Source of the DNA: Gammaproteobacteria bacterium
GTDB lineage: Bacteria; Pseudomonadota; Gammaproteobacteria; Steroidobacterales; Steroidobacteraceae
DNA length: 40,075 nt
Direction: 5' to 3'
Assembly: GCA_019247195.1 (NCBI GenBank)
Contig: JAFAPI010000197.1
Span: forward strand, 1 to 40,075
Numbering within the stretch: position 1 is the first letter of the stretch; each line of letters starts with the position of its first letter. Below are positions 23,147 to 31,844 of this stretch, in pieces. The position numbers and the translations under genes are program-made. A model generated the notes under the pieces. It was not told the DNA's origin. It did not search any database and was given only the letters and a program-made list of their open reading frames with translations.

Positions 23147-25690
23147 ATGCAGCGCAGTCGTTCGCGCAAGCTCGCGCAGATGTCCAGCGGTCACCGGGTA
23201 AATGTCGCGCCCCTGCTGCGCCGGGCGCCGATCGCCGCGGCGATCATGGCAGCGGTGCCACGCGTGTACGCCGCCGACTTGCCGGCTGATTCCGGTGGGC
23301 TGCAGGAGGTCGTCGTCACCGCGCAGAAGCGCACCGAGAACCTGCAGAACGTGCCGATCAGCATCACGGCGATCGGCACCGAGAAGCTCGAGCAGCTCAA
23401 TATCCAGAACTTCAACGACTACGTGAAGTATCTGCCGAGCGTCGCCTATCAGACGACTGCGCCCGGCTTCGCGCGAGTATTCATGCGTGGCGTCTCGAGC
23501 GGCGACAACGGCAACCACTCCGGACCGTTGCCGAGCGTGGGCGTGTACCTCGACGAGCAGCCGATCACCACCATCCAGGGTGCGCTCGACATCCACGTCT
23601 ACGACATTGAGCGCGTGGAGGCCCTCGCCGGGCCCCAGGGCACGCTGTACGGCGCCAGCTCCGAGGCGGGCACGATGCGCATCATCACCAACAAGCCCGA
23701 CCCGTCGGGCTTCAAGGCCGGCTACAACCTCGAGGGCAACACCATCCGCGGCCAGGGCGGGTACATCGCCGAGGGCTTCGCCAACATCCCGGTCGCGGGC
23801 AGCGCAGCGGTGCGCCTGGTCGGCTGGGCGGAGCACGATGGCGGCTACATCGACAACGTGCCCAACAGCTTCACTTACCCGCAGGTACCCCTGCCGAGCG
23901 GGGCCAACCCCTGGACACGCAGCGTGTGTGTGGCGAACTTCGCCCCCGCTCCCGCCGGCTGCGCGAGCTCACCACAGCTGGCCAAGAAGCGCTTCAACGA
24001 CGTCGATACCTACGGCGCCCGCGCGGCGCTCAAGGTGGACCTCGCCGACAACTGGTCCATCACTCCGATCGTCATGGGACAGCACACCGAGGCGCGGGGC
24101 ACCTTCTTCGTGGACCCGTCCATCCCCGGGGACCTGTCCGTGCATCGCTACTACCCCGACGGGACCACCGATCAGTGGTGGCAGGCCGCACTCACGGTGC
24201 AGGGCAAGGTGAGCAACCTCGACATCACCTATGCGGGCGGCTACCTGAAGCGCGACGACCATACGCCGACGGACTACACCGACTACACCTTTGCGTACGC
24301 GAAGCAGACGTACTACGTCAGCTACGTCGAGTACAACACCGGTGGGGGAATCGACCCCTCGCAGCATATCGATGGTCGCGACCATTACCGCAAGATGAGT
24401 CATGAGCTGCGCATCGCCACGCCGAAGGAGAACGCGGTGCGCTTCATCGGTGGCCTCTTCTATCAGCGCCAGCAGCACTACATCCTGCAGAACTACCTGA
24501 TCGACCAGCTACCGACCTTCAACTCGGTCACCGGCTGGCCGCAGACCCTGTGGCTCACGGACCAGATCCGCGTGGACCGCGACTACGCGGTGTTCGGTGA
24601 ACTGAGCTTCGACTTCACGCCCAAACTTACCGGCACGGTGGGCTACCGCTTCTTCCGCTACGACAACTCGATCGACGGCTTCTTCGGCTTCGGTCTGCAC
24701 AATCCGCTCGGATCCTCGACCGGTGAAAACTCGACCGTCGCCAAGCGCGGCGTCGACTGCGTGAAGCCGGGCATCCTCGACGCGCCATGCCTCGATCTCA
24801 GCCGGGAGGTCAAGAAAGACGGCTCCACGCCGAAGTTCAACCTCACCTACAAGATCACCGACGACCACATGGTCTACGCCACTTACTCGCGGGGTTTCCG
24901 GCCCGGTGGCGTCAACCGACGTATCCAGGCACCGCCGCAGGCGCCGCTTGCGACCTACGATCCCGATTTCCTCAAGAACTACGAGGTGGGCTTCAAGACC
25001 AGCTGGCTCGACAATCACCTGCGCTTCAACGGCGCATTCTTCTGGGAGGACTGGAACAACTTCCAGTTCGGCTTCCTCGGCCAGAACTCGTTCACGATCG
25101 TTCGCAACGCCGGGTCCGCGCGCATCAAGGGTGCGGAGCAGGAGCTCGAATGGCGCCCCACCGGGGCACTGTCGATCAGCGCGGCGGCGACCGAACTCGA
25201 CCCCAAGATGAGCAAGGACTTCTGCCTGGATGTCGACGCCACGGGCGTGCCGCTGCCGCTCTCGCAGTGCATTCCGCAGGACGCCGTACCCTCGGGCACC
25301 CAGCTGCCCACCACCCCGAAGTTCAAGGGCAATGCGACGATCCGTTACACCTGGCCCCTCGCCGGCTTCGATGCCCACGTACAGGGGAGTTATGTCTACC
25401 AGGGAGCGAGCAAGTCGCAGTTGACTCCGGCGTCGAATGCGCTCATCGGCGAGCAGTCTGCCTATGGGTTGTTCGATTTCCTGGTGGGCGGAGAGCGCGG
25501 CAATTTCAATGCCGAGCTCTTCGTGAGTAATGCCTTCGACAAGCGAGCCGAAACGTTCCGCTTCGCCGAATGCACCATCTTCGGCGGGGCTACTGGCCTT
25601 TACCCTGGCGTTCCGATCTGTGGCCAGCATCCACTGGCGAATATCGTGACGCCGCGAACCATCGGCATCCGGTTCGGACAGCGCTTTTAG
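23147..25690 (+). CDS. TonB-dependent outer-membrane receptor, copy 1
   Basis: From ATG 23147, with AGGGGG upstream, the product is 847 residues. The signal region is long and basic at the start (MQRSRSRKLAQM), with cleavage near VYAAD at 42-44. EVVVTA at about 54-59 is a TonB-box-like segment leading into a plug domain (NVPISITAIGTEKLEQLNIQ, ERVEALAGPQGTLYGASSEA). The rest is a 22-strand barrel with the usual SRGFRPGGVNR motif and a C-terminal RTIGIRFGQRF ending in Phe. These receptors import siderophores, vitamins or oligosaccharides using TonB energy; the ligand is not evident. It follows the sulfotransferase by 31 bases, and the same pair is repeated next to it. Confidence 0.96.
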   Translation: MQRSRSRKLAQMSSGHRVNVAPLLRRAPIAAAIMAAVPRVYAADLPADSGGLQEVVVTAQKRTENLQNVPISITAIGTEKLEQLNIQNFNDYVKYLPSVAYQTTAPGFARVFMRGVSSGDNGNHSGPLPSVGVYLDEQPITTIQGALDIHVYDIERVEALAGPQGTLYGASSEAGTMRIITNKPDPSGFKAGYNLEGNTIRGQGGYIAEGFANIPVAGSAAVRLVGWAEHDGGYIDNVPNSFTYPQVPLPSGANPWTRSVCVANFAPAPAGCASSPQLAKKRFNDVDTYGARAALKVDLADNWSITPIVMGQHTEARGTFFVDPSIPGDLSVHRYYPDGTTDQWWQAALTVQGKVSNLDITYAGGYLKRDDHTPTDYTDYTFAYAKQTYYVSYVEYNTGGGIDPSQHIDGRDHYRKMSHELRIATPKENAVRFIGGLFYQRQQHYILQNYLIDQLPTFNSVTGWPQTLWLTDQIRVDRDYAVFGELSFDFTPKLTGTVGYRFFRYDNSIDGFFGFGLHNPLGSSTGENSTVAKRGVDCVKPGILDAPCLDLSREVKKDGSTPKFNLTYKITDDHMVYATYSRGFRPGGVNRRIQAPPQAPLATYDPDFLKNYEVGFKTSWLDNHLRFNGAFFWEDWNNFQFGFLGQNSFTIVRNAGSARIKGAEQELEWRPTGALSISAAATELDPKMSKDFCLDVDATGVPLPLSQCIPQDAVPSGTQLPTTPKFKGNATIRYTWPLAGFDAHVQGSYVYQGASKSQLTPASNALIGEQSAYGLFDFLVGGERGNFNAELFVSNAFDKRAETFRFAECTIFGGATGLYPGVPICGQHPLANIVTPRTIGIRFGQRF

Positions 25691-25699
25691 GTCCGAGGG

Positions 25700-25730
25700 A
25701 GGCGGTGGGCCGCCGCTCCCACCACCGCCT
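25700..25730 (+). terminator. Hairpin after TonB-dependent receptor 1
   Basis: AGGCGGTGG and CCACCGCCT form a perfect 9-base stem around a 13-base loop, starting 9 bases after the receptor stop. There is no T-run. Its last three bases overlap the first arm of the next repeat, so the two hairpins cannot both form fully. Confidence 0.45.
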
Positions 25731-25802
25731 GACGCGACCTTTCCCTTGAACGGTCGCGTCAGGGAGCTAGCCACGCGGGGGTCCTCGGAGCCTGACGCGA
25801 CC
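25728..25802. repeat. 12-bp sequence in three copies before sulfotransferase 2
   Basis: CCTGACGCGACC occurs at 25728-25739 and 25791-25802, and its exact reverse complement at 25752-25763. The middle copy can pair with either flank, giving two mutually exclusive 12-base stems. The last copy ends 17 bases before the extended -10 element of the next gene. This fits an operator set, an attenuator-like switch or a terminator with a repeated arm; the sequence alone does not decide. Confidence 0.6.
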
Positions 25803-25819
25803 GGTCTCGGAAGCCCCCG

Positions 25820-25828
25820 TGGTAGATT
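25820..25828 (+). promoter_or_regulatory. Extended -10-like element of sulfotransferase gene 2
   Basis: TGGTAGATT again ends 9 bases before the ATG at 25838, with no Shine-Dalgarno sequence between. It is identical to the element at 21072-21080, while the surrounding bases differ, which supports a functional site. Confidence 0.45.
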
Positions 25829-25837
25829 CGGGCGGTA

Positions 25838-27856
25838 ATGGACGGGGGGGCTGCCGAACCGACGGGACCACTGCAAGTCGCGCTGGCGCACGCGCGTCAG
25901 CTCTTGCAGACGGCCCCGCACTTGGCGGCCGAGCAGGCCGCCGAGATCCTGCGGGCGATCCCTGCCGAGCCGCGCGCGCGACTGGTGCTCGGTGCCGCAC
26001 GCCGCCTCACCGGTGACCTCAAGACGTCCCTCGAGATCCTGACCCCGCTCGCTCGGGAGCAGCCGCGCGCCGCGCCCGTGTACCTCGAACTCGGCGCGGC
26101 GCTGGGGGAAGCCAACCGCGCGCCGGAGGCGGTTGCGGCGCTGCGCCGCGCGGTCGAACTGCAGCCCGCATCTCCGGACGGCTGGCGGCTGCTCGCAGAC
26201 CAGCTGGATGCCAGCGCCGATAGCGAGGGCGCGACGGAAGCCCGCGCGCGGTACCTCAAGGCGGCGAACCGCGACCCGCGCCTGATGGAGGCGGCGGCCG
26301 CCCTCGTGGACAACCGCCTTCCAGCGGCTGACGCGACGTTGCGCGCACATCTCGCACTTCATCCGACTGACATCGCGGCGCTGCGCATGCGGGCGGAGGT
26401 CGCCGGCCGGCTCCGTCGCTACCAGGACGCGCAGCAACTCCTCGAGCGCTGCCTCGAGCTCGCCCCAGGTTTCGATGCGGCCCGCGCCAACTACGCCGGC
26501 GTCCTGCTACGCCAAGGTAATGCCCCGGCGGCCCTGGCCCAGGCAGAGCAGCTCCTGAGCCGCGAGCCCCGCCACCCGGGCTATCGCAATCTGCTGGCCG
26601 CAGCGCACGCCAATGTCGGCAGTTACGCCGAGGCCATTGCCGTCTATGAGCGCCTGCTTGAGGAGTTGCCGGCTCAGCCGAGAATCTGGCTGAGCTACGG
26701 CCATGCGCTGCGCACGGCCGGCCGCACGAGCGATGCCATCAAGGCCTACCGGCGTGCTATCGGTCTCGAGCCGAGTGCGGGGGAGGCCTATTGGAGTCTC
26801 GCCAATCTCAAGACCTTCCGCTTCGACGAGCGGGATCTCGCCGGGATGCAGGCCGCGCTCGCGCGCGCGGACCTCTCGACCGACGACCGGCTGCACTTCG
26901 AGTTTGCGCTCGGCAAGGCGCTCGAGGACGGGGCTGACTATGCGGCATCGTTCGCGCACTACCAGCAGGGCAACGCCATCCGACGCGAGCTGCACCCTTA
27001 CAGCGCGCAGGCGACTACCGACTACACCCGCAAGAGTCTGGCCGTTTACACCCGCGAATTTTTCGCCGCCCGTGCCGGGGCGGGCGCGCCCGCGGCAGAC
27101 CCGATATTCATCGTGGGGCTGCCACGCGCTGGCTCGACGCTCCTCGAGCAGATTCTCGCCAGCCACTCTCAGGTGGAAGGGCTCATGGAGCTGCCGCACG
27201 TGCCGCGCCTCGCCCGTGACCTCGCCTCGCCCGAGGTCCGGCAGGAGGACTTCGCCGAGGCGGTCGCTGGTCTGACGCCGGCTCGTTTGCGTGAGCTCGG
27301 CGAGCGCTACCTGACTGAGACCCGGAGCTTGCGCAGGACAGCTGCCCCCTTCTTCATCGATAAGATGCCGAATAATTGCTTCTACGTGGGGCTGATCCAC
27401 CTGATCCTGCCCAACGCGCGCATCATCGATGCGCGCCGCCACCCGCTCGCTTGCGGCTTCTCATGCTTCCGTCAGCACTTCGCCCGCGGCCAAAACTTTA
27501 CCTACGATCTCACCGATCTGGGTCTTTACTACCGCGACTATGTGCAGTTCATGGCGCACATCGACCGCGTCCTGCCGGGTCGGGTTTTGCGTGTGCACTA
27601 CGAGCGGGTGGTCGGTGACACCGAAGGACAGGTGCGGCGACTGCTCGAGTACTGTGGCCTGCCGTTCGAGGACAGCTGCCTGCGTTTTAACGAGACGGCC
27701 CGGGCCGTGCGCACCGCCAGCTCTGAGCAGGTACGGCAGCCTATCTTCCGCGAGGGTCTGGATCACTGGCGCCACTTCGAACCCTGGCTCGGGCCACTGG
27801 CAGCCGCCCTGGGCCCGATACTCGGCGCCTACCCGCATGAACCGGAATCATTTTGA
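25838..27856 (+). CDS. TPR-containing sulfotransferase, copy 2
   Basis: The product is 672 residues, clearly a paralogue of the gene at 21088 along its full length (both open with GPLQVALAHAR/GSVQVALAHAL-type sequence and keep the same TPR phasing). TPR hairpins span about 5-370. The sulfotransferase half carries IFIVGLPRAGST at about 423-434 and RHPLACGFS with Arg near 534 and Ser near 542, and AVRTASSEQVRQPIFREG near the end, shared with copy 1. All expected PAPS-contact residues are present, so both copies are probably active. No signal peptide is seen. It precedes the second TonB-dependent receptor by 64 bases. Confidence 0.93.
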   Translation: MDGGAAEPTGPLQVALAHARQLLQTAPHLAAEQAAEILRAIPAEPRARLVLGAARRLTGDLKTSLEILTPLAREQPRAAPVYLELGAALGEANRAPEAVAALRRAVELQPASPDGWRLLADQLDASADSEGATEARARYLKAANRDPRLMEAAAALVDNRLPAADATLRAHLALHPTDIAALRMRAEVAGRLRRYQDAQQLLERCLELAPGFDAARANYAGVLLRQGNAPAALAQAEQLLSREPRHPGYRNLLAAAHANVGSYAEAIAVYERLLEELPAQPRIWLSYGHALRTAGRTSDAIKAYRRAIGLEPSAGEAYWSLANLKTFRFDERDLAGMQAALARADLSTDDRLHFEFALGKALEDGADYAASFAHYQQGNAIRRELHPYSAQATTDYTRKSLAVYTREFFAARAGAGAPAADPIFIVGLPRAGSTLLEQILASHSQVEGLMELPHVPRLARDLASPEVRQEDFAEAVAGLTPARLRELGERYLTETRSLRRTAAPFFIDKMPNNCFYVGLIHLILPNARIIDARRHPLACGFSCFRQHFARGQNFTYDLTDLGLYYRDYVQFMAHIDRVLPGRVLRVHYERVVGDTEGQVRRLLEYCGLPFEDSCLRFNETARAVRTASSEQVRQPIFREGLDHWRHFEPWLGPLAAALGPILGAYPHEPESF

Positions 27857-27920
27857 GGGTTGGGCGAAACTGTCATAACCTTCACCATTCGAGGCATAAG
27901 TACGACAGGGGGTTATCGCC

Positions 27921-30482
27921 ATGACGCGCAGCCGACGTCGAAAACTGGGCCGTCTTCAGGCCGCACCACGCCATTCCATCCTCAGGACGGGTATACCTGT
28001 TGCGTCCACGCTACTGGCGGCCATCCCCATGGCTATGGCGCAGGAACAGGAAGCCGTGGGGCTGCAGGAGGTCGTGGTCACGGCCCAGAAGCGCGTCGAG
28101 AACCTCCAGGACGTGCCGATAGCGGTGGAGGTGCTCGATAGCCGAAAGCTCGAGCAGCTGAATGTGCTCGGGCTCGACGATTACGTGAAGCTCTCTCCGA
28201 GCGTCTCTTATTCGCGAGGCAACGGCCAGGGCGGCAACGGCCAGCCGGGCTCCTCCCATGTCTACATGCGCGGCGTGGTTAGCGGAGGCGAGAACCACTC
28301 AGGCTCGCAGCCGAGCGTGGGTACTTATCTGGATGAGCAGCCAGTCACCACGATCGACGGCACGCCGGACCTGCACATCTACGATATCCAGCGCATCGAG
28401 GTGCTCGAGGGCCCGCAGGGCACCCTCTACGGTGCCAGCTCAGAATCCGGCACCGTGCGCATCATCACCAACAAGCCGGATACCACGAAGTTCGCCGGCA
28501 ACGTCACCCTGCAGGCGAACCAGGTCGACCACGGTGGTACGGGCTGGGAAGCCGAGGGTTTCGTCAACGTGCCGCTCGGCACTGCAGCCGCTATCCGTCT
28601 GGTCGGCTGGGCGGAACGCGATGCTGGGTTTATCGATAACGTCATGGGCACCAACCAGAGTGCCTGCATCGTCAACGGGATCCGCACGTTTCCCACTTGG
28701 TCAGGCAACCCAGGCAAGGCATGCCCACCTGTGGGCGTCGTTGGCGCCGGGGCCATCACCGCGCAGCCGTGGGCAAAGAACGATTACAACACGGTGGATA
28801 TACACGGGGGCCGTGGTTCGCTGCGCCTGCAGTTAGGCGAGAACTGGACGGTGACACCGACGGCAATGGCGCAGGAAACAAAAACTAAAGGCTTTTTCGG
28901 GTACGACCCAGGTGTCGGAGATCTGCAATTGGTGCATTTCGGGCCCGAGAGCTCAGACGACAGCTGGTACCAGACCGCTCTGACAGTCGAAGGGAAGTTC
29001 AGCGACTTCGACTTGGTCTATGCCGGCGCTTTCATGAAGCGGACAAACCACACACTTGCAGAATACAGCGACTACTCCGTGTTCTACGACCGCTTGTTCG
29101 GTTCCGGCTCCTATTGGGTGGACAGCGCCGCAAAACCCATCATGCCGCAGGAATTCGTAGTGGGTGGAGGATTTTTTGAGAAGTGGAGCCACGAGCTGCG
29201 ACTAACTACGCCGGCGAAGTATCCGGTGCGTGCCACAGCCGGTCTGTTCATGCAGCGGCAGCTCCATAACATCGTGCAGCAGTACGTGATGCCAGGCTAC
29301 GGATGGGTCAACCTGTTCGGCGGTCCGGGCAACCCGGACGGCTTTTCGGACGCGTTGTCGATTCCTGGGTTGGACAATACGATTTGGCTCACCGCCGAGC
29401 AGCGAGTCGATCGTGACAAAGCTGCATTTGCTGAAGTTACCTGGGACATATCGCCCAACATTTCGCTGACCGCCGGGGCGCGACGCTACTCATACAATAA
29501 CTCTCTCATCGGATTTTTCGGTTATTCGAGTGCCTACTCCCCGCCCCCAAATGGATTGGGCCAAGCCCAGTGCTTCCAAACAGCCTATGTGAAGGCAACG
29601 CCCTGTACCAATCTGAATACGGCCATTGCTGACAATGGCTGGGTACCGAAGCTCAATGTCACCTGGAAACCCGGACCCGACCAATTGCTGTACGCAACCT
29701 ATAGCAAGGGTTTTCGTCCGGGCGGTGTTAACCGGGTAGGTGGCACGAACGGCGTTCCGTACGCCGCTGATTTCCTGCGCAACTACGAGTTGGGGTGGAA
29801 AACTCAGTGGTGGGATCACCGCGTCCGCTGGAATGGTGCGCTGTTCTGGGAGGAGTGGAAGAACTTTCAGTTCGGCTTCTTGGTCCCTCCGAGCATCACG
29901 GCTATAACCAATGCGGGCAATGCGCGCATCAAGGGGCTGGAGAACGAACTAGAGTTCGCCGTCACGAACCATGTCACGCTGAGCGCAAACTTCACGCTGC
30001 TGCATGCAGTCACGACTCAGAACTTTTGCAAAAAAGTCGGCGTCACCGATTGTCCGAACGATGTGACTAAGGCTCCTTTCTTGCCGGGCGGCGTGTGGAT
30101 TGGTCCCACAGCTCCCGCGGGGACGGATCTACCTAACGCACCGAAGTTCAAAGGCAATCTAATCGCACGCTACGTCTTTCCAGACGTGTCAGGCTGGGAA
30201 CCCTTTGCGCAGGCGGCCTTGGTCTATCAAACCAAGACGGCACCGGCCCTCAAGGTAAACGAGCTTGCCGTTCTTGGGTATCAGCACGCCTACAGTCTGT
30301 TGGATCTAACCGGGGGCCTCACGTTCAAAGACACGCAGATCTCGCTGTACTTGACGAACGTCACCGATAAGCGAGCGGAACTCACCCGCTTCACCGAAAC
30401 GCAACCGAGCAACGACAACCAGGTTTACGTAGTGCCCGCGCAGCCCCGCACGATCGGTCTGAAGGTCTCGCAGAACTTCTGA
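27921..30482 (+). CDS. TonB-dependent outer-membrane receptor, copy 2
   Basis: The product is 853 residues. It shares the unusual basic start with copy 1 (MTRSRRRKLGRLQ), then a signal sequence ending MAMA near residue 40, TonB-box-like EVVVTA at about 50-55, the plug (ERIEVLEGPQGTLYGASSES-like sequence) and a long barrel ending LKVSQNF. An ACAGGGGGTT ribosome-site block upstream is shared with copy 1. The first quarter of the gene is as GC-rich as its neighbours, whereas sampled 60-base stretches after about 28860 are near 52-53% G+C against 68% in copy 1. The barrel half may therefore have been replaced by recombination with foreign DNA, changing ligand specificity while keeping the plug. 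Ligand unknown. Confidence 0.95.
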   Translation: MTRSRRRKLGRLQAAPRHSILRTGIPVASTLLAAIPMAMAQEQEAVGLQEVVVTAQKRVENLQDVPIAVEVLDSRKLEQLNVLGLDDYVKLSPSVSYSRGNGQGGNGQPGSSHVYMRGVVSGGENHSGSQPSVGTYLDEQPVTTIDGTPDLHIYDIQRIEVLEGPQGTLYGASSESGTVRIITNKPDTTKFAGNVTLQANQVDHGGTGWEAEGFVNVPLGTAAAIRLVGWAERDAGFIDNVMGTNQSACIVNGIRTFPTWSGNPGKACPPVGVVGAGAITAQPWAKNDYNTVDIHGGRGSLRLQLGENWTVTPTAMAQETKTKGFFGYDPGVGDLQLVHFGPESSDDSWYQTALTVEGKFSDFDLVYAGAFMKRTNHTLAEYSDYSVFYDRLFGSGSYWVDSAAKPIMPQEFVVGGGFFEKWSHELRLTTPAKYPVRATAGLFMQRQLHNIVQQYVMPGYGWVNLFGGPGNPDGFSDALSIPGLDNTIWLTAEQRVDRDKAAFAEVTWDISPNISLTAGARRYSYNNSLIGFFGYSSAYSPPPNGLGQAQCFQTAYVKATPCTNLNTAIADNGWVPKLNVTWKPGPDQLLYATYSKGFRPGGVNRVGGTNGVPYAADFLRNYELGWKTQWWDHRVRWNGALFWEEWKNFQFGFLVPPSITAITNAGNARIKGLENELEFAVTNHVTLSANFTLLHAVTTQNFCKKVGVTDCPNDVTKAPFLPGGVWIGPTAPAGTDLPNAPKFKGNLIARYVFPDVSGWEPFAQAALVYQTKTAPALKVNELAVLGYQHAYSLLDLTGGLTFKDTQISLYLTNVTDKRAELTRFTETQPSNDNQVYVVPAQPRTIGLKVSQNF

Positions 30483-30493
30483 GCTGACTGCCC

Positions 30494-30521
30494 GCGGCCC
30501 GCCCTCCAAACGGCGGGCCGC
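30494..30521 (+). terminator. Hairpin after TonB-dependent receptor 2
   Basis: GCGGCCCGCC and GGCGGGCCGC form a perfect 10-base stem with an 8-base loop, 11 bases after the receptor stop, followed by a short pyrimidine-rich tail. A good intrinsic terminator candidate closing the duplicated cassette region. Confidence 0.65.
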
Positions 30522-30623
30522 ACGCTTCTCCTGCCGCGGGTCGCGACGTGCCCCTACAAAGGGCTATGGGCAGGGCTGCCCGCTTCGGGCACAGTGAGGC
30601 TGCCGTCCCGCCCCGGAGTGCCT

Positions 30624-31844
30624 TTGAACGAGACTGCGCCCACCGTCGCTGCGCCCCTGCGCGATCGCGGCCACACCGCCGTGGCGATCCTGGCGGCGCT
30701 CAGCTTCTGCCATCTGCTGAACGACATGATGCAGTCGCTGCTGCCGGCGATGTACCCCATGCTGAAGTCGGCCTACCGCCTCAGCTTTGGCGAGATCGGC
30801 CTCCTCACCTTCACCTTCCAGTTCACCGCTTCGCTGCTGCAGCCGCTCGTGGGCGCTTACGCCGACCGGCGGGCGCGGCCCTACTCGCTCGCGGTCGGCA
30901 TGGGCTTCACGCTCGTGGGGCTGTTGCTGCTCGCCTATGCCGGCAGCTTCGCCCTGCTGTTGCTGGGTGCAGCGCTCATCGGCACCGGCTCGTCCGTGTT
31001 TCATCCGGAGTCCTCGCGCGTGGCGCGTATGGCCTCCGGCGGCCGGCACGGCCTGGCGCAGTCGGTGTTCCAGGTGGGGGGGAATGTGGGCTCGGCGACC
31101 GGGCCGCTGCTCGCGGCCTTCATCGTGCTGCCGCGCGGTCAGAGCACGGTGGCCTGGTTCTCCCTGATCGCTCTGCTTGGCATGCTCGTCCTCATCCAGG
31201 TGGGGCACTGGTATGGATCGCACGGAGTGGCGCGCCTGGCGCAGGCGGCCGCGCTGCGAACCGAGACGCGGCGCAGGCACGTGGCGCTGGCGATCGCGAT
31301 CCTGCTGGCGTTGATCTTCTCCAAGTACTTCTATCTTGCGAGTCTCACCAGTTACTACACCTTCTATCTCATCGAGCACTTCGGGGTGACGGTGCGCAAT
31401 GCGCAGCTGCTGCTCTTCGTCTTCCTCGCCTCCGTCGCGCTCGGCGCCGTGCTCGGCGGGCCGATCGGGGACCGCATCGGCAGCAAGTACATCATCTGGT
31501 TCTCTATACTCGGGGTGCTGCCGTTCACCCTGCTGCTGCCGCACGCAAACCTCTTTTGGACGGCCGTGCTCACCGTGCCAATCGGCGTCATCCTCGCCTC
31601 CGCTTTCCCGGCGATCGTCGTCTACGCCCAGGACCTTCTGCCCGGACGCACCGGCACGGTGGCCGGGCTCTTCTTCGGTTTCGCGTTCGGCATGGGCAGC
31701 ATCGGGGCGGCCGTGCTCGGCAAGCTCGCCGATCTCATCGGTCTCAACGAGGTGTACCGGCTCTGCGCGTTCCTGCCCGTCCTCGGCCTGCTCGCGGCGC
31801 TGTTGCCCGACCTGCGGCGTACGCCGGCGGCGCGCCCCGCATGA
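30624..31844 (+). CDS. MFS exporter of fosmidomycin-resistance type
   Basis: The product is about 406 residues with twelve hydrophobic segments. It carries the Fsr-type motifs SFCHLLNDMMQSLLPAMYPM in helix 1, the MFS loop GAYADRRARP, GTGSSVFHPESSRVARMASG and GLAQSVFQVGGNVGSATGPL. Fsr proteins expel fosmidomycin; the natural substrate is usually unknown. Start choice is uncertain: TTG 30624 has GGAG correctly spaced, while GTG 30618 and GTG 30594 are in frame further upstream. The stop overlaps the next ATG as ATGA, so the cupin gene is translationally coupled. Confidence 0.9.
   Translation: MNETAPTVAAPLRDRGHTAVAILAALSFCHLLNDMMQSLLPAMYPMLKSAYRLSFGEIGLLTFTFQFTASLLQPLVGAYADRRARPYSLAVGMGFTLVGLLLLAYAGSFALLLLGAALIGTGSSVFHPESSRVARMASGGRHGLAQSVFQVGGNVGSATGPLLAAFIVLPRGQSTVAWFSLIALLGMLVLIQVGHWYGSHGVARLAQAAALRTETRRRHVALAIAILLALIFSKYFYLASLTSYYTFYLIEHFGVTVRNAQLLLFVFLASVALGAVLGGPIGDRIGSKYIIWFSILGVLPFTLLLPHANLFWTAVLTVPIGVILASAFPAIVVYAQDLLPGRTGTVAGLFFGFAFGMGSIGAAVLGKLADLIGLNEVYRLCAFLPVLGLLAALLPDLRRTPAARPA

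Noticed and set aside
25728-25802. CRISPR-like repeat
   Set aside because: Only three 12-base copies, one inverted, with unequal spacing and no cas gene.
24509-26437. 642-codon open frame on the minus strand
   Set aside because: It lies opposite receptor 1 and sulfotransferase 2, which have clear domain motifs. Its translation is Arg/Gly/Val-rich without any recognisable motif, typical of antisense frames in GC-rich DNA.
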